From: Plantago ovata
Taxonomy: Eukaryota > Streptophyta > Magnoliopsida > Lamiales > Plantaginaceae
Direction of reading: 5' to 3'
NCBI GenBank assembly: GCA_028274465.1
Contig: CM051457.1
Location: forward strand, 17,247,097 to 17,311,096
Length of the DNA stretch: 64,000 nucleotides
The notes below the pieces were generated by a model, which worked only from the letters and a program-made list of their open reading frames with translations, was not told the origin of the DNA and ran no database searches. Positions 24,597 to 34,447 of this stretch are shown piece after piece. Position 1 is the first letter of the stretch. Every line of letters begins with the position of its first letter. The position numbers were made by a program, and so were the translations under genes.

Positions 24597-27170
24597 GTTA
24601 TGTTATGTATGTCCATCTATTTTTATCTATAATAAATAGGTGTGGTCTCCTAGTAGACTTGCTCACGTTTCACTCATCTTAACGAAGTGAATTTAAATTA
24701 CTTGAATTATAAAAATTTAACTAAGTAAATTTGAACTGAGCTAAATTAAATTGAACCGAAATAATTTAAATTGGATTGAAATATCTCTTTTAATTTGAAT
24801 CAAGGAGCGTCTTAGTTTGAAATAGCTTTTTATATAAAAAAATTAGAATGGTTGACAATATAAATCTATATCGAATCAGTGTAGAGTTTGAATCTATATG
24901 AAAATGTCTAGTGATAATGTCAGAGATGAAATTACTAATACCAAAGCAATATGTGCACTTTTATGAATGATTAGTGACCATAAAAGGAAAATAGTTTTGA
25001 CATTAGTAATTTCAGGTCCGTCGTTAATAGTTTAATACTATGAAAATTTACTACTACATTATGAAAAATTGGTATGAAAATATAAAAACAGATTTTATTT
25101 ATTTTTATTTTTTTTTAGTGAAAGAACAAAATTGCATTTCTCGTAAATTTTTGTTTTGTGTGTTGACGACCGGTGCCGCTACCGACGCCTGAGTCTCGGG
25201 ATGGGTCTAAGCCGTCTCCACGTGAAGATGATGCCCAAACCAGCCCCTAAGGGCTTCCCAGTCATGGATTAGGATCCAATACCACTACTACCGTGGTTGG
25301 CGCATGGTAGAAGATTGCAGTAATAATATATTATGTCATTCTTTTTTTTTAGGGGCGTTTAGGTAAGAGGAGGGAAAATATAAAAACAATTTGAGAATGA
25401 TATTAGTTTGGGAACTTGGGAGATATAGACACTACACAAAAGACCTAACAAACAGCAATTGAATATTGTTCTAACCCCTGGCCGTTTTCCGCCGCCTCCC
25501 GACACTAATGGCTATGCTTCCGCCACCACATGTTGGTGTTCCTCCACCTACTTGGTTTGAAGATCCTTCTTTACCGAGAATGGTGAGGGTGTACATTGCC
25601 ATGTAGTGGAATATCCACAAGTTGTCATCAACTTGATTGCGACTCGTGTGTGCCGCAGTCGGTGACGATGGTATGCTCTTGCGGAGCTGCCATCCATTGG
25701 AATCTGCCTTGTGTGAATCTTTCGGCACAATGTTGTGTAGACTGCGGTCCACATAACAATGATGTTGATATAAAAACTTGGGAGATATATGAATGGGGGA
25801 TACGGTGAATTTCAATTTTCATCCTCTAAAATAAGTGCATGACTGATTTTGGTCATATAAAATAGTGTGGTCTCATTTTAGTCCTCTGACATTACAAAAT
25901 TTTGATCCTTTAAAAAATATAGTCAGTTTTTTGTCCTTCAACCAACTAAGTCTATTGATATAAAAATAACTTGTACAAGATTAAAATAATAATTAATTTC
26001 TAAACATTTAGGTTAAAGATAATTCACTAAACAATCTCTCAGAACTTCAATTAATTACAACGAAGATCGTGTTTATAGCTTCTCTTGTATCTCACATTAT
26101 TTTTCTCTTTACCATTTTCTCACACACATTTTTTTCTATATGAATTTATATAGGCATTTGATCGTGAGTAGTCGATACACTTATGATGATTGTAATGTAG
26201 CCAGTCGCCGGCATTGCGCCAAGAGGCACGACGTTGTCCCACGACGCGAGGAGGCAGCAACAGTTTTGAATCTGCTGACAAATGCAAAAAATAGATAAAG
26301 ATCACCAACGACTTTTATTTTTTTAAGATTTGTAAATAGGTACGACTCTTGACTATGTTTGGATTCATCTCATCTTCAACACCTAGTTTTCTCTTAATTG
26401 TCAAATATTTTATGTTATATCAATCTTTCAATTCTTATTATCATCATTGATTAAAAATAAATAAAAAAAAAAATAATAATTTTTTCCCACGACGACGCGT
26501 CACCAATAGAGCAACATGAGACGTCGACGTATCACCGTGCTAAAAAAAAATGAGATCAAATTCACCTTAAGAACAATGAGATCTAATCTAGCTGGTAAAA
26601 AGAATGAGTTTAATCGTTGACTTAAGGTTTACTCAAGGCCTGATTGATTTGCATGTTTGCACCACCAAACGAGGGTTGACATCATTCCACTCCCCGCTTG
26701 GTTGCGTTTTCGGCATGATGCATTTATCACATATTGATAATGTAACCGGGATGTGTTTTGCCTCATACTTTTTATACCCATCATACCCTCTATTTTTCCT
26801 TGGTTGAAAGCCTCACTTGTTCCCCCTTTGGAGAGATTAGAGCACCTTACATTCTCTCTTTGATACCACTTTATCGGAAACTGGACTTGTCTCGCACTTT
26901 GTTGGATTTTTCTTGGCTATAGAAGATCTCGCAATTAGACACCATCTCTCGAAATTTTTTTGATTTCTCTTGGATTTGGTTCTTTAGGAGTCGTGGGTCA
27001 ATTCACGATGAGTTGGTTTTGGCTCTATATCGGATGAAAAAAATGCAATAGTACCACACAGATTGACAATGTAGCCCTCACTAGTTCATCATATTACAAA
27101 CTGAGGCCTTATATATATCACAGTCCATCAACTCCATGTACTTGATGATAAATTTAACTGCTTACGTTTA
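24597..27170. other. Intergenic DNA without recognised genes
   Basis: The sequence is mainly AT-rich with one GC-richer island at 25160-25330 and another at 25480-25760. The latter has overlapping ORFs up to 114 codons on both strands, but none shows a domain, a coding exon chain or a credible start. Both islands look like transposon debris of unknown type. A further GC-richer patch at 26160-26280 is similarly unassigned. Confidence 0.45.
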
Positions 27171-27176
27171 TTTGCA

Positions 27177-27731
27177 AAGTGCCATTGGTGAGGGTATGAC
27201 TCGTAGGGATCACTCTGATGTATCTAACCAGGTGATTGGTCTAAATCTTTTCCAATTGATTGCAAGTTCCTAGTGTCATGTTCAACGTATATGAATTAGT
27301 TTCATTTTCCAGTTTGATTAAAGTTCCTTTTCCATTGTTCTGAATGTTGTTAGATTTATGCAAACTATGTCATTGCAAAGGATGTTCAGGCTATGAAGGC
27401 CGTTGTGGGAGAAGAAGCACTTTCTTCTGAAGATCTGGTTTGTTTTTTGGTCTTTTGACATAGTATATGCTCCCAAAATATTAATTACTACAAAATATTT
27501 TAGAAACCTAGAATTTTAAAATCATCCGATTTTTGAATTGTTATAATTGATTACTAATTTAATCCTTCTAAATCCACAACTATATCTCGAGTTCCTTGAC
27601 AAATTTGAGAGGGAATTTGTTTCACAGGGGCATATGACACCCATAACATCTTCCAGTCTCTTGACTTGGCATGGACACTATTCCGTATCTTCCCCATGGA
27701 ACTTCTTCACCGATCCCAGCCAAGACACTAG
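27177..27731 (+). pseudogene. V-type H+-ATPase subunit B C-terminal pseudogene fragment
   Basis: Three exon remnants keep the order of a VHA-B gene. 27177-27231 reads SAIGEGMTRRDHSDVSNQ with its GT donor. 27355-27437 reads [20 protein letters not shown] followed by ALSSEDL, with donor. 27580-27731 reads LYLEFLDKFEREFVSQG, then, after a 1-nt deletion near 27627, AYDTHNIFQSLDLAWTL and FRIFPMELLHRSQPRH before a stop. The acceptor of the last exon is mutated (CACAA instead of CAG). The upstream nine-tenths of subunit B is absent and the final YSRD tail is lost. Retained introns show a DNA-level duplication, not a processed copy. In the intact family this subunit is part of the vacuolar V1 A3B3 head; this copy cannot make it. 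Confidence 0.9.
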
Positions 27732-27865
27732 ATTATTATCTTCTTTCATATACATATTTATTCAGTTTCTTTATCTCCTTTGTCTAGTTTGCAATAAGTC
27801 GTGATCTTTGATGATCCCCACAAAAAAAAATGTGTTTGTTGTTATTACGTTATTTCCATTATCAC

Positions 27866-28283
27866 AAAACGTGTTTCCACTTATTGTGAAGGACAACAAC
27901 TTTTTGATACTAAAGAGTATATACGTAAAACAATGATTTAGGGGTTCGAAACACATTTGTTTTACGTTTTCGAAAACGAAACCGATCGATCAAGTGTGTT
28001 TTCCAAATCAACAAATGCACTACAAATGCACACAATTTGGATGAAAAAACCACAAAAATTGGTCAAAATTTTACGTTTTCGAAAACGTGTTTCCACTTAT
28101 TGTGAAGGACAACAACTTTTTGATACTAAAGAGTATATACGTAAAACAATGATTTAGGGGTTCGAAACACATTTGTTTTACGTTTTCGAAAACGAAACCG
28201 ATCGATCAAGTGTGTTTTCCAAATCAACAAATGCACTACAAATGCACACAATTTGGATGAAAAAACCACAAAAATTGGTCAAA
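27866..28283 (+). repeat. Tandem duplication, two identical 202-bp units
   Basis: The unit 27866-28067 recurs at 28082-28283 (period 216 bp), with no difference that I could see. The 14-bp linker and the unit itself contain the palindrome ACGTTTTCGAAAACG, and a CGATCGATCAAG string is inside each unit. Perfect identity implies a recent duplication or recent homogenisation. No coding function is apparent. Confidence 0.93.
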
Positions 28284-28363
28284 TACACCACGAAGAGGAT
28301 GGTTTTACTTCGGGTTTGGCATGGTGTGATTTCGACCCGTTGACCGGACGAAATCACACTTCC

Positions 28364-28502
28364 AAACCAATTAGGCCCTCATTGTACATAACATCGAAAC
28401 CAATCAGGCCCTCATTGTTCATGACATCGATTGTATACTCTTGTATACTATACTACTAGAGTGAGGGGTAGTTGTATACTATACTACTAGAGTGAGGGGT
28501 AG
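28364..28502 (+). repeat. Two short tandem duplications (33 bp x2 and 31 bp x2)
   Basis: A 33-bp unit starting AAACCAATTAGGCCCTC (28364-28396) is repeated with three changes at 28397-28429. A 31-bp unit starting TTGTATACTATACTAC (28441-28471) is repeated exactly at 28472-28502. Together with the 202-bp duplication just upstream, three independent tandem duplications lie within 650 bp. Confidence 0.93.
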
Positions 28503-28639
28503 TAACTGAATAATAAAACCCACCATTGAATTGGTGTGCAATTTTCCACAGGTATAATAAATTTACGAAAGTACGATTAATTGACATTAAAAATCAGTCT
28601 TCCAAATTTCAATTATCGTCGATAGAACCAAAGAAGAAG

Positions 28640-28700
28640 CAGGCCCAAACAAACAGCTCGACAAACAAAAGGCCCTATAAAACTACTCACCCTTTCTTCT
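28640..28700 (+). promoter_or_regulatory. ACP core promoter: site II element and TATA box
   Basis: CTATAAAA at 28675-28682 is a good TATA box, which would place transcription start near 28705-28715 and give a 5' UTR of about 115 nt. GGCCCA at 28642-28647 (reverse complement TGGGCC) is a site II element bound by TCP factors, frequent in highly expressed housekeeping and plastid genes. A second GGCCC abuts the TATA box. Confidence 0.65.
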
Positions 28701-28828
28701 CTCCCAACACCAAAGTGTACCAACTCTACTCAACTGTTCAAACACACTCTTCGTACACTCCGCCACTCTTTTTCTCTCTCTTTTTCAGATCCATTTTCTT
28801 CTCTTCTCTCCTTGATCTCATCAAGAAA

Positions 28829-30220
28829 ATGGCTTCTTTCGCCGCTTCATCAGTCTCTTTCTCCCCTGTTTCTTGCTCCTTGAAGCAAAGCCAGGTTACA
28901 TACATTCTCTTAATTCTGTTTTCTTTTTCAGTTTTTGCCGTTTTTATTGACATGAGTATTCGTTTCCTATGTCGTTTGGTTTATCTGTATCGGAAACGTT
29001 TCTGTGATTTATGATCTTTTAGTATTTGCTTATTGGAATGGGTTTATGTGTATAATAAGCTTGTTTGTTTGTTAATTGGTATTGATCTTATGATTTCTTT
29101 ACTCTGTTTGCTGAAAAGGTGATGAAAAATGTCACCTTTATAATGATTTAGGTTAAATTCGTTGCTGATCTACTGATTACATGATAAAAAGCTGGCTCAC
29201 TTTCTCTGTTTTCGCTAGTTGACCAAATCTCCATACTGTTTTGAGTAGAACATAATCTATGGAATAGTAAAAACAAGTTCCTAAAATTATAAGATTTGGG
29301 TTTAGTGGGATGCTAGGGTTTATCGTTCTGCCGATTTTTTCGACTATAAGATCGGTCAATCAATGGCAAAGTAATGCAATTGTCTTGATTTCAGTGGTTG
29401 ATTTGGAGATTTGGATCGGTTAATTTCTTGATGTGATGTGAATTTTTATTCTTGATGCTGATGAACATTGATAGACACATCTGAATTAGTATAGGAGTAT
29501 TACAGTGTCCCTGATGGTATGCATATTTTCTCTAGCAGGTTTCAAACTTGAGGAAAACCTCACTTGCATTCAGTGGAAAGGCCTTCCCTTCTCAAAGGTT
29601 GTCAGCCCTTCGTCTCCGTGTTTCCTGTGCGGTATGTCCCATAGACCACATAAGATTATATGTTAAAGATCAGTCTTTTTTTTTTTTTTTTTTTTGATAA
29701 ACAATGAAATGGTTTACTAATAGTTTGTGAATTGTTATTTTCGCGTAGGCAAAACCTGAGACAGTGACCAAAGTTTGCGAGATTGTGAGAAAGCAACTTG
29801 CTCTTGGGGAAGATCGCGACGTGTGTGGAGAATCCAAGTTTGCTGCACTTGGCGCTGATTCTCTTGACACGGTAATTTCTTCCTCCGTTTCAAACAAATC
29901 CTGTTGTGCATGATTATATCAATCAGATTAAACTTATGTTATGATATCTATGTAGTGCACATAGTTTTATTGTCACTGTTAATGCAAACTGCCAGCATTA
30001 CACGGATCTGAATGTTGTGGAACTTCAAAATAAAATTAAAACATAACTTTCATATTCCACGAGTGTAACATTACACATTGAATAATGTGATTAGGTTGAG
30101 ATTGTGATGGGACTTGAGGAGGAGTTTGGAATCTCCGTGGAGGAAGAAAATGCCCAGAGCATTGCCACCGTTCAAGATGCAGCTGATCTGATTGAGCAGC
30201 TCCTTGAGCAAAAATGTTAA
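28829..30220 (+). CDS. ACP: Plastid acyl carrier protein (ACP), nuclear-encoded precursor
   Basis: Carries growing acyl chains as thioesters on a 4'-phosphopantetheine arm during plastid type II fatty acid synthesis. Four exons (28829-28894, 29539-29631, 29749-29871, 30095-30220) join in frame to 135 aa. Residues 1 to about 52 form a Ser-rich, basic chloroplast transit peptide ([19 protein letters not shown] and onwards) ending near VSCA. The mature part holds the phosphopantetheine site [20 protein letters not shown], with the modified Ser in DSLD, and the helix [15 protein letters not shown]. The split between exons 3 and 4, immediately after GADSLDT, is the usual plant ACP intron position. 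Length is typical of plant plastid ACPs (about 130-140 aa). The start is the first ATG after a pyrimidine-rich leader. The isoform number cannot be decided. Confidence 0.97.
29672..29695 (+). repeat. Poly-T tract in ACP intron 2
   Basis: A run of more than 20 T lies just before the acceptor of the third ACP exon and is followed by GATAAACAATG. It may be part of the polypyrimidine tract or a LINE poly(A) in antisense; no target duplication is clear. Confidence 0.6.
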
Positions 30221-31180
30221 GTTTGCCGACAAAATAAAATAGGTTTGCTACACTACAAGAAAGAGTCTGGATGATGTCTGTTGTTTGTCAGTTTTATGAA
30301 CCCTTATGTAGCGTTTTCTTGTTCTGTTTTCTTTGGGGCAACGAGCTTGTTTTCTTTTTTGTGTTCGACATTAGTGATCTGAAGTTTTATGCTTAAAGCG
30401 ATCAATATAGCGTCTCTTTGCTTTTGTTTAATCTCTGTGTTTCAAATTCTTGAATGAGTATTTTACTATCTATCTCTATGTTTTGAAATTACATGATCTA
30501 AGTTGACGAACCACGATGAAATACGCGGAGCGGATATAGTTCTGTGCTGTCTAGCAGAGTAAATAACTGTAAAACGTTCATTTCCCTTTCATTTATCAAG
30601 ATGTCACGCTTTTTATACTTGTGTGCAGTTCAGGTATACCATACATATTTTATAGCAATTGTTTTAAATGTGCAGTTATGGTTTTCAGGTAAGAAATTTC
30701 ATGCATAAATGTAACTTTGATGCCAGAATAAATAAACAATTCATCTGAAGTATATTTTGACTAGTTGGCACATAACTTCCCTCTCTTCAGATGAGTATGC
30801 ATTATGCATTCAACTAAACTAAAAGGGGGTTATTAAACGTAGTAGCAATTTTACTAAACGTTGGAAATTTGTTTGTAATTTACAGAATGACTCTTATTTT
30901 ACAAGTATTACAAATAAATTTCAAACTTAATAAATTCATACAAATTATCATAAACAATTGCAAGTATAATAAATTCATCAATTCTACTTTACCACAAACA
31001 CTCCCTAAAACAAATACACTCATAAATATAAATTATTAACATGAAATGATCACTTTAACAAAAAATGATCAAATGATACTTCCGAACTTCTAAAAATTGA
31101 TAAATTTGATACTAAATTCAAGTGTTCCAAAAATTAACATTTAAACTCAAACAAAAAAAAATAAAAATAAAAATAAAAAA
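30221..31180. other. ACP 3' UTR and AT-rich intergenic DNA
   Basis: The ACP 3' UTR probably extends to about 30400-30460; a T/G-rich region with TTTTGTGTTCG lies near 30358. Beyond it I see only AT-rich sequence with no coding potential. Confidence 0.5.
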
Positions 31181-31182
31181 AT

Positions 31183-31320
31183 TGGACATAGTGATTAGAA
31201 CCCGCTGGGCTGCTTCTAGTTAGGCTGCTTTTAGTGAATAGGGCTGCTTCTAACTAGCAGCCTGCCTCCTGGGCTGCTGCTATCACTATGAGCAGCCCAA
31301 CCTTCTGAAAGACAGTTTTT
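31183..31320. repeat. MITE-like inverted repeat (CATAGTGAT ends)
   Basis: CATAGTGATTAG at 31187 is mirrored by ATCACTATG at 31284-31292. Internally GGGCTGCTTCTAGTTAG (31208) pairs with CTAACTAGCAGCC (31249), and TGGGCTGCTG with CAGCAGCCCA-like strings. The element is GC-rich inside an AT-rich block, forms a hairpin of about 110 bp, and resembles a MITE. The superfamily is not determined. Confidence 0.55.
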
Positions 31321-31356
31321 TTTTTTTTTGTTTTTTTTAAATTTTATTTAATTATG

Positions 31357-31358
<2 letters not shown>

Positions 31359-31416
<58 letters not shown>
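31359..31416 (+). repeat. (AT)n microsatellite
   Basis: About 28 uninterrupted TA dinucleotides, flanked by poly-T and A/T-rich DNA. It is likely hypervariable and may extrude as a cruciform. Confidence 0.98.
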
Positions 31417-31419
<3 letters not shown>

Positions 31420-31500
31420 AAAATAAAAAATAGAAATTTTTTTTTGTAAATTTATAAATTTATAGATACTTTATTATAAATTTATAAATTTTTTTTTGGT

Positions 31501-31700
31501 AGATTTATAAATTTATAGATAATTTATTACAAATTTACAAATCAAGGTGTGAAATGAGTTTGATGATACTTTATTACAAATTTACAAATCAAGGTGTGAA
31601 ATGAGTTTTATAAAGCCCTTAAATTTACAAAGAGATTTATAAATTTATAGATACTTTATTACAAATTTACAAATCAAGGTGTGAAATGAGTTTGATGATA
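31501..31700 (+). repeat. Tandem repeat, about 50-67 bp unit, three copies
   Basis: A unit ending ACAAATCAAGGTGTGAAATG then AGTTT appears at 31501-31561, 31568-31606 and 31632-31691. The first and third copies also carry the leader AGATTTATAAATTTATAGAT. The middle copy is a truncated version. The region is non-coding. Confidence 0.85.
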
Positions 31701-33400
31701 TCTCTTGGTGTGTTCTTCAAATTGAATTGAAATATGTTGATTAGGTTATTGATTTAGGGGCTTGATTTATTTAAGGTGAAATTGTGATGATTTTAAAAGT
31801 ATTGGGTTAATTTGTAAAATTATAAATTTATAGATACTGTATGTAATTTACAATAAATTTCCAACATTTAGTAAATTTATGTTACGACGTTTAATATTTG
31901 CCAACTAAAATCCATACATTTGTTGATGGTCTAAGTCTGTAAAAATAATTAATTAATCTCGCCAGAAGCCCACACTTAGTTGAATTAGGCTAAAAATAGG
32001 TTTTTAATGAGTTTGATCCAATACCTTGACGGCTAGGACCCTATGCTTCATGGGATGGGCTCCTAGGTTGGTCGATAGTTTCACTCGGCACTAGGGTTCG
32101 GCGATGGGGTTATCTTGTTCTTACTTGGCCCTTCCTTCCCCAAGTTAGTGGAACACGGGTGCCTGACTAACACTAAGTACTTTAGAAACCAGGCCTGGCT
32201 TAGCCTATGTTTCCTCATAGCACTGTTGGTTGGCCTACAGAGCCGACGAACTTATTCATTGGTGTCGGACAACTCTATTGATTGGCTCTAGGCCTAGGGT
32301 TTATTTAGACTTTTTGGTTGAATTGGTCGGCACATTGTTGGGGCCTAACTCTCCTTAGTTCGTAGCCTTTGTGGAGCACCCATGAATTATTAGGACATAT
32401 TTTTCATCACTAAATATCATAATAAGCTTCTTAATATTATATAAAATGTTGGGATCTTGATATTGGTCCAACATCATTCTTCGGTAATTTGCCGTAATAT
32501 GCGAGAATCATGTATACTTCAGATATTGACACAAAAAGAAGAATTTAGCCTTGTTCTTGCATGAACAAGACAACAAACAGAAACAGAACCGGCGGGGAAT
32601 CATTATTTTTTCATAAAACAAAACTCCCTCTTCCGTAACTAGAATTGTAATGAGAAAACTTAATCTACACATCTAATCTCCACTGAGCCTTCAAAAAAAA
32701 ATTATAGAGTTATGAGCCTTTCAGAAACCATCTAAATATTAGCATAATCTAAAGTTCCCACTAATGGACTCGGTCCATGACTTAATCACAAACTGGACAT
32801 CCTTTGCTGAATGGAATCCCAACATAAAATAATAGTTGGCTTAATTGTCAATACACCACATCAAACAAAATCGATGTTTGTTAGGGTTTTCATCACTGAT
32901 ATCAATAATCATCATAAATCGCTAGGACCTTAAAATTATAATTTCACTTTCGTGGAGCAGGTCGCTTGGTAAAAGATTGATACTGCGAATAAATGGTATG
33001 CATCCTAGTCCCCAGAGGACCAAGTCCACAGCCACAAATTTTCGAGTCCAAACATCCCCTCTTTAGTGCACATTATTGTAAAGCTACGTACCTCAGTTTA
33101 GTCCTTATATCATCGTTGATTGTCTGATGGTTAAATACTTAGATTTGAGACCGTCAAACAAATAGTCACATGAGTTTGCTTCCAGGAAACGCTACTTTGG
33201 ATTTGGAACAAATGGAGTACTATGCGACTCCAGAATCCAGATAAGGCGAGATATTGTTATTGGTAACTTCTAACTTGGTACTATGTATGTATTTGAACTT
33301 TCAAAAGAAAGAACAAAATTAGATACAATAGATGGCAAATAGCATCAGCATATTTTGTATTGGAAAATGCAGAGAAACAGGTAAGCATAAATCTTAACAA
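31701..33400. other. Intergenic DNA, GC-richer patch at 32020-32380
   Basis: No gene is supported. The segment 32020-32380 is markedly less AT-rich than its flanks, with strings such as GGATGGGCTCCTAGGTTGG, and resembles part of an LTR or another retroelement piece, but no open frame or paired terminus identifies it. 33300-33418 is probably the 3' UTR of the downstream minus-strand gene. Confidence 0.4.
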
Positions 33401-33418
33401 ACAATGAATGTTGAAAAC

Positions 33419-33808
33419 TCATATCATGAGAACCATCCCTGCATATGAAGCCAAACAACCAGAAACAACTCGAAAGTCAAATGCTTTTTCCAGACTCTGA
33501 GTAACTCCTGATGAATCCATCAGTGAACCAGTCGGGGTGAGTGTAGTGTCAGGACCAATGGAGCTTGTTGTGTCTGGATATGGCGGGCTATGACTGGATG
33601 GGATTGTTGGGACGGTTGATCCATTGACAGAACTAGCTCTGCCACCTGGAGAAGGCAAGAGGGGAGTGATGTCTGGTGCCAGTTCAGTGTATGGAGAAAG
33701 AGGATCATATGGTGATGGTGCAGCAGTTGCCTGAGCATCCAACTGTAACTGATGAGAAGAGATGAAGATTATAGTTATGATGACTGATACAAAGTTGGAA
33801 GGAGCCAT
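33419..33808 (-). CDS. Classical arabinogalactan protein, AGP26-like
   Basis: Single-exon gene of 129 aa with the architecture of a GPI-anchored cell-surface proteoglycan. It has an N-terminal signal peptide (MAPSNFVSVIITIIFISSHQ, cleavage near QLDAQA) and a Pro/Ser/Thr-rich body with APSPYDPLSPY, SPGG, VPTIPSSHSPPYPDTTSS and TPTGS. A C-terminal hydrophobic tail (VVSGCLASYAGMVLMI) fits GPI addition. The body pattern (ITPLLPSPGG then a PTIPSS..SPPYPD motif) resembles Arabidopsis AGP25/26/27. Prolines would be hydroxylated and O-glycosylated. It lies 640 bp downstream of the RUNKEL stop on the same strand, so its promoter overlaps the RUNKEL 3' flank. Minus-strand TATATA strings at about 34013-34033 could be the TATA box. 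Family assignment is from composition and motif order, not from alignment. Confidence 0.75.
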   Translation of the reverse strand: MAPSNFVSVIITIIFISSHQLQLDAQATAAPSPYDPLSPYTELAPDITPLLPSPGGRASSVNGSTVPTIPSSHSPPYPDTTSSIGPDTTLTPTGSLMDSSGVTQSLEKAFDFRVVSGCLASYAGMVLMI

Positions 33809-34447
33809 CTCTAATGATTATGGAATGAGACTGATAATCCAAAGAAGTGAGTGATTTGTGGAGCTTTGTTTCTTTTCTGGACTTTATTTGCTATCATTGA
33901 GGAAAGTAAACAACAGAACATTATTGTGGTTAAGGTGCCAAAAAGCAAGTATATTTTAACTGCTAAAATGAAAAGGCATGATTGCTTTCCTTTCAACAAA
34001 AGGAAGTGCAAGTATATAAGACTAGACTATATAAGACTCTTTGGGCCGAACATTACATTTAAGTTCTCTTGCTGTATACCCAAACATAACATACAGTAGC
34101 TCGGTTGTATATTCCTGTAGTATACAGCGAGAGGACTTTAAACATAATGAGGGACTACTTCTTTTACCCAAACGCAGATCCATCAAACCCATGATTTCAG
34201 GTAACAAGAATACAAGATTGACATAGAATGAGGAATGACTGAAGAATGATTGAACCAAAAAATATAGTTATTGTTACAAGTATTACACAATACTGTAATA
34301 CAGGAAAGCATTCAATCACAACCTGATATTGTTTATCTTGTTTCCTAATCCAATAATACCGGATATTAACCATCTATGGATTCGGAACTATCAACCTAAT
34401 TACATGCAGAATAAGAATTTGTGGGGGATACGAACCTCGGTTCATTT

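Noticed and set aside
25471..25815. Overlapping ORFs of 60-114 codons on both strands in a GC-richer island
   Set aside because: No domain, signal or exon partners; open frames on both strands are expected from base composition. Recorded as unassigned repeat-like DNA.
28829..29014. Reading ACP exon 1 through into its intron as a separate 60-codon protein
   Set aside because: The GT donor after AAAGCCAG and the in-frame downstream exons show that the extension is intron.
30249..30262. CACTACAAGAAA just after the ACP stop, resembling a CACTA transposon terminus
   Set aside because: No matching inverted end, no 3-bp target duplication and no element body nearby; it lies in an ordinary 3' UTR and is probably a chance match.
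33520..33738. Alternative minus-strand ORF overlapping the AGP gene
   Set aside because: It is a shifted-frame shadow of the AGP26-like gene and lacks a signal peptide.
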